NCBI GenBank assembly: GCA_000437435.1
Contig: FR899625.1
Span: 124,001-188,000 of the forward strand
Length of the DNA: 64,000 nucleotides
Direction of reading: 5' to 3'
From: Clostridium sp. CAG:768
GTDB taxonomy: Bacteria; Cyanobacteriota; Vampirovibrionia; Gastranaerophilales; Gastranaerophilaceae
This document shows, piece by piece, positions 16,427-25,693 of this stretch. Position 1 is the first letter of the stretch. Every line of letters begins with the position of its first letter. Made by a program: the position numbers and the translations under genes. Below the pieces are notes generated by a model. The model was given only the letters and a program-made list of their open reading frames with translations. It did not search any database and was not told the origin of the DNA.

Positions 16427-18418
16427 TTATAATGATCCGCCACCGCCATCACGGAAGTAATCATAATGTCTTACATCATCATAGTTATTAATGTACTCTG
16501 CTTCAACATTCTTTTGGAATTGTGTTTTTGGTACGGCAGCTGTACTTCTTGATGCAAGTAATGCATCTATATTTGGAGCAAGAGTTAATTCAAAGTGGAA
16601 ACGTCCATATTTTCTATCTGGCTCCCAATGGTTACTGATTAATGGATAGCCCCAATATAATCTTGCGCTTAAATCTCCAGGTAGTTGAACTCTTAAGCCC
16701 ATACCTACTGATGCTGCAAAATAACTTCCACCATAGATATCTTCGCTTGCTGTTGGGAAAATTCCAGCAGTATCAGCAAATACTGCACCTTTTACATATC
16801 TTCCGATAAATGGAATTTTTTCTCCAGTTCGAGGACTTGTTATTTCTCTTGGTAATAATGGGAACATTAATTCTCCACTGATGAAGTAGCCGTTTTTACC
16901 AATCATCATACCTTCAGAATAACCTCTTACTGTTGCCAAACCACCTGTTTGCATTTGGTCTAAGTAAGGGATTTTTTTATCTCCAGGAATGATTTGATAA
17001 TTACTTCTCAATTGACCAATTATACCGTGAGAAAAATCGTGTAATCTAACTAAGCTACCGCTATATTTAAAGTAATTATTATCTCTGTCACTGTTAAATA
17101 TTGGGAATGAATAATATGCATTTTGATTTAAGTACCAAATACCATATTTAGTATCTTTTCTTAACATCAATGCCAATTCTGCTGATGTAATATTATCTGT
17201 ACTGTTAATAGCATCACGCATTAAATCATCAAATATAGGACTACCTGTTCTAATATCAGTGAATGTTCTAGCTCTTTTATAGTTGATGCCTGCATATGTT
17301 TTTAATTCAAATCCAGGTTTTCTAACAATTGGTTGTGTATAATACAATGAATATTGATAAGCATTACTACCTAATTTAAGAGGAGTCATTGGACCATATT
17401 TGATATCAGCAAATGTTGATGAGAACATAAATCCAACGCGACCGTCTTTTTTGTTTACAGGGAAGTTGTAATCAAAGAATGGACTTTGTGCACCTCTTGA
17501 AAAATATGAACCTAAAGACATTCTATCTCTGTGGCCAAATAAACTATCTGCATATAACATTGCACCGCCACGAATACTACCAGTGCTGTAACGACCTGCG
17601 TTATCCATAATACCCATTACGTGGAATGGAAATGATTCATCTGCAACTAGTTCAATATCGGTAGTTCCAGGTTTTTCACCTGCTTTTAAATTAGCTGATA
17701 ATTTTATACCTTCATTGTATCTGTTAAAATCTAAGACATCTTTTTCTAATTCAACAATATCAAACAGTTCTCCTTCTTTTTGCGGTAATCTGCTTGTAAT
17801 ATATCCATCTTTAGTCCATTTGTTTTGTTGAACTGAAATGCTTCCAATTTTACTTTCTGTTAATGCAATGTAAATATTGCCATTTTCAACAGTTTGCTCT
17901 GGTAAAAATGCTCGTGCTGTTACAAAGCCTTTTTCAGCATATAAATTGTTAATACTGTCAATTACTTTTTGTATATCTTCAATAAATACATTTTTCCCAA
18001 CAATTGGTTGAACTAGCTTATTTATTTCTTCTTTTGTTAAAATCTCTGATGGAGCTACTTCTACAGAATTAACGAATACTCCTTTAGTATTCATTTCTTC
18101 AACAGTTGCTTGTTGGATTGATCCACCATTATAATTTTGTATTACTTGGTTCCCTGCATTTGGATCATTATCAAGTTTTTTTCTTTCTTGATAATACTGA
18201 TAGTCTTCGTTTCTATAATTATCTTGGTATCTTTCTTTTAAATAATTGCTATCATGCATTTGATTCATTCCGGCTTCAGCTCCAATTTGACCTGGAACTA
18301 TTGATGCTCCGCCGAATGGATCAGCATTTGCTGGGTTATAAGATGCAGATATTGTTAATGCAAAACTCATAAAAGTAATTGCACCAATAATATGTTTTTT
18401 AGAATTAATCTTTTTCAT
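16427..18418 (-). CDS. TpsB / ShlB-FhaC type outer-membrane transporter (POTRA plus beta-barrel)
   Basis: 663 residues. A signal peptide (hydrophobic core ending ASYNPANA) leads into a Gln/Asn-rich linker, then POTRA-type segments (VNSVEVAPSEILTKEEINKL; LYAEKGFVTARAFLPEQTV) and a beta-barrel domain of about 400 residues with aromatic-rich strands. The order fits two-partner-secretion transporters, which move a large exoprotein across the outer membrane. No TpsA exoprotein gene is adjacent. Divergently expressed next to a Skp/OmpH chaperone, which would help barrel proteins cross the periplasm. A general Omp85 assembly role is possible. The product ends in a Gly/Ser tail rather than an aromatic residue. 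Confidence 0.78.
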   Translation of the reverse strand: MKKINSKKHIIGAITFMSFALTISASYNPANADPFGGASIVPGQIGAEAGMNQMHDSNYLKERYQDNYRNEDYQYYQERKKLDNDPNAGNQVIQNYNGGSIQQATVEEMNTKGVFVNSVEVAPSEILTKEEINKLVQPIVGKNVFIEDIQKVIDSINNLYAEKGFVTARAFLPEQTVENGNIYIALTESKIGSISVQQNKWTKDGYITSRLPQKEGELFDIVELEKDVLDFNRYNEGIKLSANLKAGEKPGTTDIELVADESFPFHVMGIMDNAGRYSTGSIRGGAMLYADSLFGHRDRMSLGSYFSRGAQSPFFDYNFPVNKKDGRVGFMFSSTFADIKYGPMTPLKLGSNAYQYSLYYTQPIVRKPGFELKTYAGINYKRARTFTDIRTGSPIFDDLMRDAINSTDNITSAELALMLRKDTKYGIWYLNQNAYYSFPIFNSDRDNNYFKYSGSLVRLHDFSHGIIGQLRSNYQIIPGDKKIPYLDQMQTGGLATVRGYSEGMMIGKNGYFISGELMFPLLPREITSPRTGEKIPFIGRYVKGAVFADTAGIFPTASEDIYGGSYFAASVGMGLRVQLPGDLSARLYWGYPLISNHWEPDRKYGRFHFELTLAPNIDALLASRSTAAVPKTQFQKNVEAEYINNYDDVRHYDYFRDGGGGSL

Positions 18419-18564
18419 TTAATCACCTTTAAAATTAAAAAAATATATATATTTTTATTAAATCAGGTCAAGATTATTTTTGCTTTTATGCGTTTAAAAT
18501 TATCCTTTTTTTTAACTTTTATTAAGATAAAGTAATAAAAGTTAAACTTTTTACAAAATTATAA

Positions 18565-18594
18565 TTGACCTGTTACTATTATATATGATATAAG
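18565..18594 (+). promoter_or_regulatory. Promoter of the Skp/OmpH gene
   Basis: TTGACC (18565-18570), 18-base spacer, TATAAG (18589-18594), about 90 bases before the ATG at 18684. The rest of the 265-base divergent region is very AT-rich and shows nothing else clear. Confidence 0.4.
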
Positions 18595-18683
18595 TGTGCT
18601 TGTAAAGATTTTATTTTAAAATTCAATTCTTTAGAGTATGATTTAAAATAAATTTGGCACAAGTAGTGTATAAGGGAGAAAAT

Positions 18684-19145
18684 ATGAACAAAAAGATTAA
18701 ATTTTTAGTTGTTGGTCTATCTACTTTTGTAATTGGTTTAGCTTTAGGTAATTTTGCAATGTCTGATGTTCCATCAAAAATTGCAGTTGTAGATGTAACT
18801 TCTGTAGTAGGTGCATCTTCTCAAGTTAAAGCTTTAAAGAAAGATCATGAAGCAAAAACAAAAGAAATTGTTGCATTTATTGAGAAAGCAAGGAAGGATG
18901 TAGCAGCAACAACTGACGTTAAGAAAAAGCAGGCTTTAGAAGAAAAGTATAATAAAGAATTAGCTGCTAAAAAAGCCGCTATGGATAAAAATTATGCAAC
19001 TAAATTGTCAGCAATTGATGATTCTATTTCTAAACAAATTGAAGCTCAAGCAAAAGCTGGCGGATATGATATAGTTCTAGCTAAAGGTGCTGTATTATAT
19101 GGTGGTTCTGATATTACTGAAGCTGTAAAAAAAGCTGTAAAATAG
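18684..19145 (+). CDS. Skp/OmpH family periplasmic chaperone
   Basis: 153 residues from the ATG at 18684 (GGGAG Shine-Dalgarno). An N-terminal membrane/signal segment (FLVVGLSTFVIGLALGNFAM) precedes IAVVDVTSVVGASSQVKALK, the usual OmpH opening strand. A long charged coiled-coil (about 55-115) and a C-terminal strand segment GYDIVLAKGAVLYGGSDIT with the terminal helix complete the family layout. Skp trimers hold unfolded outer-membrane proteins in the periplasm; the divergent TpsB-like gene encodes a plausible client. Confidence 0.85.
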   Translation: MNKKIKFLVVGLSTFVIGLALGNFAMSDVPSKIAVVDVTSVVGASSQVKALKKDHEAKTKEIVAFIEKARKDVAATTDVKKKQALEEKYNKELAAKKAAMDKNYATKLSAIDDSISKQIEAQAKAGGYDIVLAKGAVLYGGSDITEAVKKAVK

Positions 19146-19160
19146 GTATTTAATTAAAAT

Positions 19161-19193
19161 AAAAATCCCGACTTTATAAAAGTCGGGATTTTT
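19161..19193. terminator. Bidirectional terminator between skp-like gene and hydrogenase operon
   Basis: Perfect 15-bp stem AAAAATCCCGACTTT / AAAGTCGGGATTTTT with a three-base loop. A- and T-runs on either side let it serve both convergent units. Confidence 0.85.
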
Positions 19194-19198
19194 ATTTT

Positions 19199-20950
19199 TT
19201 AAATATCTTTGTAAGAACCAATAAATTTATCTGTGTAAATAGTATGTAGTAATTCGTGTGCTTTATGAGAGTTTGGTTCTTCCAAGTATTCATTATATAA
19301 TTTTCTGATTGATGGGTTAAAGTGTGATTTCCTATATTGGAGTTCAGAATCTTCTTTATAAAGCCCTTGAGCTCGTTCTTCTTTTATTTTTGAATCATCA
19401 CAACTTCTTGGTTGCCCTCCACCATTTATACAGCCACCAGGGCAAGCCATAACTTCAAGCATTTGGAATTTAGCTTTCCCTTCTTTAATTTCTTTAAGAG
19501 ATTTTTCAGCTTCTCTTAATGTGGATACAACTCTTATTATAAGTTTTGTTCCTTTTAAATCAAGTTCGATATCTCTTGAACGATTTGAAGTTCCTCGCAT
19601 TTGTTTTATATCAACATCATTTAAAGGTTCACTTGTTGCGAATTCATATGCTGTTCTTGCAGCTGCTTCTGCAACACCGCCTGATGCTCCAAAAATGGTT
19701 CCAGCTCCTGTGTATTCCCCGAATGGTGAATCTGGAGCTTCGGTATCCAAAGCGTTAAAGTTAATTCCTGCTTCTTTAATCATTCTTCCTAATTCCTGAG
19801 TCGTTAAAACATAATCAGTATCAGGTTTTCCATTAGTAGTTAATTCTGGTCGTTTGCATTCATATTTTTTTGCGGTACAAGGCATAATTGCAACAACAAC
19901 CATATTATCTCTACTTATTCCAAAATGTTCTGGAACTAGAGTTTTTAAAACTGGTGATAACATACTCATTGGTGATTTACAACTTGATAGATGATGTAGC
20001 ATATCAGGATGTTCTGTTTCTAAATATTTAATCCAAGCAGGGCAGCAAGATGTAAATATTGGTAAGTTTTCTCCAGATTTAAGTCTTGATAAAAATTCAG
20101 TAGCTTCTTCCATAATTGTTAAATCAGCACCGAAATTAGTATCAAATATTAAATCAAATCCTATTTTTCTAAGTGCAGCATTCATTTTGCCAATTGAATT
20201 TACGCCAGGTTCGAGCCCGAACATTTCACCTATTGCAACACGAGTTGCAGGAGCCATTTGGACTACAACTTTTTTCTCTGGATTTGTAATTTCTTTCCAT
20301 ACTTGTTCTATGTCAGATTTGATTGTAAGAGCTCCTGTTGGACATACTGCAGCACATTGTCCGCAATTTACACAATCAACTTGACCAAGAGGCCTTCCAT
20401 TCATAGGTTGAACAAGTGTTTTTGACCCTCTATTTGCAAATCCTAATACTGCGTGTCCTTGAAATTCGCTGCAAGCTCTAACGCAAGCTCCGCAAAGTAT
20501 ACATTTATTCGGGTCTCTAACAATTGAAGGACTTGAATCATCAATTGGTAAGTAGTCTTCTAATTCTTTATCAGGATAACGAATGTTTCTAATACCATAT
20601 TCTTCTGCATATTTTTGTAATTCACAATTCCCTGATTTTTCGCAAGTTAGACAGTTTCTGTCGTGATTTGCCAGTAGTAATTCAAGAACTGTTTTTCTAA
20701 TTCTTCTTGTTTTTTCAGTGTTAAGATGAATTTTTAAGCCTGTTTCTGGCGGCATTGTACAAGAAGATTGAATGCCTCTGCCTTCAACTTCTACAACGCA
20801 CATTCTGCAAGCTCCAAATGAAGTTAAATCCGGACGATAGCAAAATGTAGGAACATTCATTCCTGCTTTTCTTATTACTTCAAGAAGATTTGGTTCATCA
20901 GTAAATTCAACTTCTTTCCCGTCTATAAATAATGTTTTTTTATCACTCAT
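19199..20950 (-). CDS. hydA: [FeFe] hydrogenase catalytic subunit (HydA/HndD type)
   Basis: 583 residues. Domains in order: [2Fe-2S] ferredoxin (CYRPDLTSFGACRMCVVE), His-Cys3 [4Fe-4S] (HDRNCLTCEKSGNCEL), two [4Fe-4S] motifs (CILCGACVRACSEFQG; CVNCGQCAAVCPTG), then the H-cluster domain with all three signatures: TSCCPAWIKY, MPCTAKKYE and MACPGGCINGGGQP. It reduces protons to H2 (or the reverse). Third gene of the hydC-hydB-hydA operon, 20 bases after hydB, so it probably belongs to a trimeric enzyme oxidising NADH and ferredoxin together. The maturases HydEFG are not in the window. Confidence 0.95.
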   Translation of the reverse strand: MSDKKTLFIDGKEVEFTDEPNLLEVIRKAGMNVPTFCYRPDLTSFGACRMCVVEVEGRGIQSSCTMPPETGLKIHLNTEKTRRIRKTVLELLLANHDRNCLTCEKSGNCELQKYAEEYGIRNIRYPDKELEDYLPIDDSSPSIVRDPNKCILCGACVRACSEFQGHAVLGFANRGSKTLVQPMNGRPLGQVDCVNCGQCAAVCPTGALTIKSDIEQVWKEITNPEKKVVVQMAPATRVAIGEMFGLEPGVNSIGKMNAALRKIGFDLIFDTNFGADLTIMEEATEFLSRLKSGENLPIFTSCCPAWIKYLETEHPDMLHHLSSCKSPMSMLSPVLKTLVPEHFGISRDNMVVVAIMPCTAKKYECKRPELTTNGKPDTDYVLTTQELGRMIKEAGINFNALDTEAPDSPFGEYTGAGTIFGASGGVAEAAARTAYEFATSEPLNDVDIKQMRGTSNRSRDIELDLKGTKLIIRVVSTLREAEKSLKEIKEGKAKFQMLEVMACPGGCINGGGQPRSCDDSKIKEERAQGLYKEDSELQYRKSHFNPSIRKLYNEYLEEPNSHKAHELLHTIYTDKFIGSYKDI

Positions 20951-20970
20951 TTTTGTATTCCTTATAAATT

Positions 20971-22833
20971 TTATTCAAGTACGATAGCTCTGAATGGGCA
21001 GTTTGTTAAACAAGCCTCACATTTAATACATTTATCTTGATTAATGTGATGAGGATTTTTAACTGTTCCTTCAATAGCACCCACAGGGCAAACTCTTGCA
21101 CATTTTGTACAGCCTTTGCATAAAGATTCATTAATAACAATCTTTTTCATTGCAGTACATACGCCTGCAGGACATTTTTTATCTTTAATGTGAGCTATAT
21201 ATTCGTCTCTGAAATATTTTAGTGTTGATAATACAGGATTTGGAGCTGTTTTACCAAGACCGCATAAAGAACCGTCTTTTACTGAGTGAGCAAGTTCTTC
21301 TAAAAGTTCCAAATCTTCCATTGTCCCTTTGCCTGCTACTATTTTTTCAAGTATTCTAAGCATATTTTTTGTACCTTCTCGGCAAGGAACGCATTTTCCA
21401 CAACTTTCGTGTTGTGTGAAATTCATGAAAAATCTTGCAACTTCAACTATACATGTTTTATCACTCATTACTACAAGACCGCCTGAGCCTACCATTGCTC
21501 CGGCTTTTATAAGGTTGTCGTAATCCATAGGAATATCAAGATGTTCTTCTGTTAAACAACCTCCTGATGGTCCTCCGATTTGTACGGCTTTGAATTTTTT
21601 GCCGTCACGCATTCCACCACCGATGTCAAATACAATCTGTCTTAGGGTAGTGCCCATTGGTACTTCTATAAGACCAGTATTATTTACTTCTCCAGTAAGT
21701 GCGAATGTTTTAGTCCCTTTAGATGTTTCTGTCCCCATTTGAGCAAACCAGTCTGCACCATTTAGCATAATTACGGGAACATTTGCTAATGTTTCAACGT
21801 TATTAATTAAGGTTGGTCTGCCAAATAGTCCTTTATTTGCAGGGAATGGCGGTTTGGGTCTAGGCATTCCCCTTTCGCCTTCAATAGATGCGATTAGTGC
21901 TGTTTCTTCTCCGCAAACGAAAGCTCCTGCACCTTCTTTGATATGAATATCAAGAGAAAAATTGCTTCCCATTATGTTTTTACCTAAGAAATTTCTTTCT
22001 TCTGCATCTTTTATAGCTTTTCTTAAACGTTTAATTGCAAGAGGATATTCCGCTCTAACATAAATATAACCTTCATCTGCACCTATTGCAAACGCTGCAA
22101 TTGCCATACCTTCAAGTAATTTGTGAGGATCTCCTTCCATTACAGATCTATCCATAAATGCACCAGGATCACCTTCATCACCATTACATACTATATAAGA
22201 TTTTCCACCTTTATTTGCTGCAGTAAATCTCCATTTCCTACCAGTAGGGAATCCGCCACCGCCTCGACCGCGAAGTCCTGATTTTTCAATTGTATCTATT
22301 ACGGCATCAGGATTATTTTCTTTTAAGACATTTGCTAGAGCTTCATAGCCTCTTACAGCTATAGCTTCATCTATGCATTCTGCATTGATATTTCCGCAGT
22401 TTGCAAGTGCTGTTCTTGTTTGTTTTGCATAGAAATTAATATGAGCATCATCTAAAACATGTTCATGAGTTTTAGGATCTACATATAATAATCTTTCTAC
22501 AGGTTTGTTATTTTTGATATGACTTTCATATATTTCTTCAACATCTTTTTCTTTTACTTTTACATAAGTAATATGTTTGTCTGGTATTACAACAAGTACG
22601 CCTTGTTCACAAAAACCATGGCATCCTGTTGGGACTATTGTCATTTTGTCATAATCTGTAAGTACAGATACGTCAGCACCAAGTTCTTTGAATTTTTCTA
22701 TAACTTTTAATGAGCCATTAGCTACACAACCTGTTCCTGCACAAACAAGAACTCTTAAGCCTTGTTTATCAATAATATCTTTAGCTTTTTTTTGTTCTTC
22801 TTTTATATCAATATTTAGCTGTGATGTATTCAT
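20971..22833 (-). CDS. hydB: Hydrogenase NADH-binding flavoprotein subunit (HydB/HndC, NuoF-like)
   Basis: 620 residues. An N-terminal thioredoxin-like [2Fe-2S] domain (CAGTGCVANGS) precedes a NuoF core with the glycine-rich NADH/FMN regions (GLRGRGGGGFPTGRKW; CNGDEGDPGAFMDR) and the C-terminal NuoF cluster ESCGKCVPCREGT. The protein ends in two ferredoxin motifs (CKGCTKCARVCPVG; CIKCEACLTNCP). This layout is that of bifurcating hydrogenase flavoprotein subunits. The start codon overlaps the hydC stop by one base (TAATG), indicating coupled translation. Confidence 0.95.
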   Translation of the reverse strand: MNTSQLNIDIKEEQKKAKDIIDKQGLRVLVCAGTGCVANGSLKVIEKFKELGADVSVLTDYDKMTIVPTGCHGFCEQGVLVVIPDKHITYVKVKEKDVEEIYESHIKNNKPVERLLYVDPKTHEHVLDDAHINFYAKQTRTALANCGNINAECIDEAIAVRGYEALANVLKENNPDAVIDTIEKSGLRGRGGGGFPTGRKWRFTAANKGGKSYIVCNGDEGDPGAFMDRSVMEGDPHKLLEGMAIAAFAIGADEGYIYVRAEYPLAIKRLRKAIKDAEERNFLGKNIMGSNFSLDIHIKEGAGAFVCGEETALIASIEGERGMPRPKPPFPANKGLFGRPTLINNVETLANVPVIMLNGADWFAQMGTETSKGTKTFALTGEVNNTGLIEVPMGTTLRQIVFDIGGGMRDGKKFKAVQIGGPSGGCLTEEHLDIPMDYDNLIKAGAMVGSGGLVVMSDKTCIVEVARFFMNFTQHESCGKCVPCREGTKNMLRILEKIVAGKGTMEDLELLEELAHSVKDGSLCGLGKTAPNPVLSTLKYFRDEYIAHIKDKKCPAGVCTAMKKIVINESLCKGCTKCARVCPVGAIEGTVKNPHHINQDKCIKCEACLTNCPFRAIVLE

Positions 22834-23327
22834 TAGTCTTCCTCCTTCATTAGTGTATCTAATACTATTGTGATAGCATCAGATGTCATTTGAGGATAAA
22901 CTTTTTCATTAATGACAACTACAGGAGCTAGACCACAAGCACCTAAACAACTAACTGTTTCAAGTGAGAATAACCCATTTTCGCTAGTTAATTGACCTTC
23001 AGGCATATTTAATTTCGCTCTGATAGCATTTAAAACAGGCATTGAGCCACGTACGTGGCAAGCTGTTCCATCACATACTTTTATTTCATATTTCCCTTTT
23101 GGTTCAAGGGAAAATTGTGCATAAAAAGTTGCAACCCCAAATACTGTTGCAGGTGATAACCCTTCAATTTTTGTTCCGATGTAAATTAAAGCTTCTTCAG
23201 GGAGATATCGGTAAACTTCCTGTACTTTTTGTAAAATCGCAATCAAGTTAGATTTTTTACAATCATATGATTGGATAATTTCATCTAACTTTGATGTGTC
23301 GATTTTATGAGGGTTTTCTACACTCAT
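22833..23327 (-). CDS. hydC: Hydrogenase [2Fe-2S] subunit (HydC/HndA, NuoE-like)
   Basis: 164 residues. Thioredoxin-like NuoE fold whose four cluster ligands sit in CDGTACHVRGS and SCLGACGLAPV. It passes electrons between the flavoprotein subunit and the rest of the complex. First gene of the operon; the ATG at 23327 follows TAGGAGTTCGAT. The 118 bases upstream are AT-rich; a -10-like TATACA is visible but no convincing -35. Confidence 0.93.
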   Translation of the reverse strand: MSVENPHKIDTSKLDEIIQSYDCKKSNLIAILQKVQEVYRYLPEEALIYIGTKIEGLSPATVFGVATFYAQFSLEPKGKYEIKVCDGTACHVRGSMPVLNAIRAKLNMPEGQLTSENGLFSLETVSCLGACGLAPVVVINEKVYPQMTSDAITIVLDTLMKEED

Positions 23328-23445
23328 ATCGAACTCCTACGTATTTTATTTTCTGATTAACCCCGATTGTATATTGTTATTAGAAAAGGAAAATAAACAT
23401 ACAATCTTATTCAGATTATTGCATAAGAGCCGTTGAAAATCAAGT

Positions 23446-23949
23446 TTATTTACTATTTTTACCTGTTACTGTATTGGTTAATTTTTCAATATTTCTGTAT
23501 AAATTTCTTAAAAAAGTATCTTCTGTTTGGCTAACAATTTCACCAACTCTTTCAAGACCATCTGTAACAATAGGGATAATTACTTGTTTTTCGCAAACCT
23601 TAGGAAATGTTTTATCAGTATTTGCTGAAATTATTTTTGATTTTGATTTCCCGTTTAACAGATTTGTTACTATTACACTAAGTTTATCTGAAAAATTATT
23701 TTCCATAATAGGAGAGACAGATTCATCATCTTCTAATAATCTCTTTGCGTCATATATATCTATAGATACTCCTTTTTTCTTTGCGTAATTTGCCATTACT
23801 TCTCTTGCATTATACATTTGGTTAAAAGAGTCTCCATAAGTATTAAAATCATGTATTTTTACATAATTATTAATTTCTGTTATTTTTTTATTTAATCTAT
23901 GTTTTTCTACTTGAGTTTCAATTCTATTAAAAATTTTTGAAATATTCAT
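23446..23949 (-). CDS. Hypothetical soluble protein
   Basis: 167 residues, clear AAGGAGATTAAA Shine-Dalgarno before the ATG. Predicted mostly helical: a basic amphipathic start (IFNRIETQVEKHRLNKKITE), a middle with many acidic residues, and a C-terminal helix (LRNLYRNIEKLTNTV). No signal peptide, membrane helix or known motif. It sits 77 bases downstream of nth on the same strand and may be the end of that operon. I do not recognise it. Confidence 0.5.
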   Translation of the reverse strand: MNISKIFNRIETQVEKHRLNKKITEINNYVKIHDFNTYGDSFNQMYNAREVMANYAKKKGVSIDIYDAKRLLEDDESVSPIMENNFSDKLSVIVTNLLNGKSKSKIISANTDKTFPKVCEKQVIIPIVTDGLERVGEIVSQTEDTFLRNLYRNIEKLTNTVTGKNSK

Positions 23950-24026
23950 TTTAATCTCCTTTTATCTGTAGATAATAATAAATATAAACATAAATTTTTT
24001 TGTTAGAATATTAAGGAATATTAATG

Positions 24027-24665
24027 TTATATAATTTTATTACAATATTTTTCGATTGGACATTCATTGCATTTGGGTTTTTGTGGTTTGCAAATATTTT
24101 GTCCGTGTGTTACTAGTAATGTGTTTATATCTATCCAATACTTTTCAGGTAGAATTTCTCTTAATTTCAATTCTGTTTCATCTGGAGTTTTTGTTTTGAC
24201 ATACCCAATTCTGTTGAAAATTCTATGGACATGAACATCCACACAAATTGCAGGTTTATTAAAGCCTAGAGATAATGTTAGATTTGCAGTTTTTCTTCCT
24301 ACTCCGTTAAATTTGCATAATTCTTCAATCGAGTCAGGAACTTTTGAATTATATTTTTCTACAAGTATTTTAGAAAGCTCTACAATTTGTTTTGCTTTAT
24401 TTGAATAAAATCCAACAGGATAAATAGCTTTTTCAAGTTTTTTTATATCGCAATTTGCAAAATCTTTAGGAGTTTTGCCCAGTTCAAGCATTCTTAATGT
24501 CGCAGGATAAGTTGTTTTATCATTAGTTCTAAGACTTAGAATGCAGGCTATTAATACCAAATAAGGGTCTTTAAAACTATCCATAAGCTTTACAAAGTCG
24601 CTTTGTGGTTGTTTGGCTTTTTTTAATAATTCTACAATTTTGTCGATATCAATTTTGGTCTGCAT
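24027..24665 (-). CDS. nth: Endonuclease III (DNA glycosylase/AP lyase)
   Basis: 212 residues. Removes oxidised pyrimidines and cleaves the AP site. The helix-hairpin-helix with catalytic lysine is FNGVGRKTANL; the catalytic aspartate is in CVDVHVHRIFNR; the C-terminal [4Fe-4S] loop is CKPQKPKCNECPIEKYC with normal C-x6-8-C-x2-C-x5-C spacing. The start overlaps lpxK by 17 bases. Confidence 0.93.
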   Translation of the reverse strand: MQTKIDIDKIVELLKKAKQPQSDFVKLMDSFKDPYLVLIACILSLRTNDKTTYPATLRMLELGKTPKDFANCDIKKLEKAIYPVGFYSNKAKQIVELSKILVEKYNSKVPDSIEELCKFNGVGRKTANLTLSLGFNKPAICVDVHVHRIFNRIGYVKTKTPDETELKLREILPEKYWIDINTLLVTHGQNICKPQKPKCNECPIEKYCNKII

Positions 24666-25674
24666 TATTTAATAGTGCCTCAGTATTAATTACAGTTTTT
24701 AATTTTAAAGCATAAATATCATTTCGTTCAAAGTTTGCCATTTTTACTGTATCTTTTTCTGTTGTTACAATTATGCCTTGAGGAATTTCTTCTTCTGTAT
24801 ATAGATGATGATCATCAAAATCTTTGGTACCTTTAATTTTATAATCTTTCAAAAAGTTATAAAATTGTGTTGGTTGTCCAATTGCGCAGATTGCTGTAAT
24901 TTCACTGTTTTTAGGTAAAATTTCTCCTGTTTTAATATTGTATACTATGTCAGGTTCTGTATAGCAGACTTCTGTTTGAACTTTTAATTTTTTACCCATT
25001 ATTTTTGATAATTTCTCTGCTCTTGAATGATCAATATCTTTGCTTACAATAATTAATTTATTAATTCTTGAAAGAGCTTCAGTGCCTTCTCTTAATGGGC
25101 CTGCAGGTAGTAATTTTTCGTTACCAAATCCCATTTTGCTATCCATTAATACGATATCTAAATCTCTATGAAGTTTTCTGTGTTGGAACCCGTCATCAAG
25201 TATAATTTTTGTAGTTCCGAATTTATTAATTGCATATTCAGCGGCTTTGTATCTGTTTTTACAAGTGATAACTACTGCCCCTTTTGTATTTTGTGCTAAC
25301 CAATAAGGTTCATCGCCAGATAAATTTGCATTATAATATATTTTTTCTCCATCAGAGATAATATTTATATTTTTATTGGAAAGTTTTCCTCCATAACCGC
25401 GAGAAATTATTGCAATTTTTTCTCCTTTACCAATAAAATATTTAGCAATTTCTGATACAACTGGAGTTTTTCCTACACCTCCTGTTGTCAAATTCCCAAC
25501 AGAAATAACAAAAGCATTTACTTTTTTAGGTTTGATTATATTTTTGTCATAAAGTATATTTTTTAAACCGCTTCCTAATCCATAAAATATTGAAGCGAAT
25601 TCTAGAATTTTTACAATTAGACCTTTTGCATTTTTATCATAATGTATTTTGGAAATTTCAGTTTTTAAATTCAT
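24649..25674 (-). CDS. lpxK: Tetraacyldisaccharide 4'-kinase
   Basis: 341 residues. Phosphorylates the lipid A disaccharide precursor at the 4' position on the inner-membrane cytoplasmic face. Walker A is GNLTTGGVGKTPVV; the conserved DDGFQHRKL and LPAGPLREG follow. An N-terminal hydrophobic stretch (FASIFYGLGSGL) fits the membrane-associated helix. Its presence says the organism makes lipid A and so has an outer membrane. Lies between mlaD-like and nth genes. Confidence 0.93.
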   Translation of the reverse strand: MNLKTEISKIHYDKNAKGLIVKILEFASIFYGLGSGLKNILYDKNIIKPKKVNAFVISVGNLTTGGVGKTPVVSEIAKYFIGKGEKIAIISRGYGGKLSNKNINIISDGEKIYYNANLSGDEPYWLAQNTKGAVVITCKNRYKAAEYAINKFGTTKIILDDGFQHRKLHRDLDIVLMDSKMGFGNEKLLPAGPLREGTEALSRINKLIIVSKDIDHSRAEKLSKIMGKKLKVQTEVCYTEPDIVYNIKTGEILPKNSEITAICAIGQPTQFYNFLKDYKIKGTKDFDDHHLYTEEEIPQGIIVTTEKDTVKMANFERNDIYALKLKTVINTEALLNNADQN

Positions 25675-25693
25675 ATTGTTTTCCTATCAAATT

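Noticed and set aside
19521..19799. Open frames antisense to hydA
   Set aside because: Shadow of the hydrogenase coding strand; no promoter, ribosome site or plausible product.
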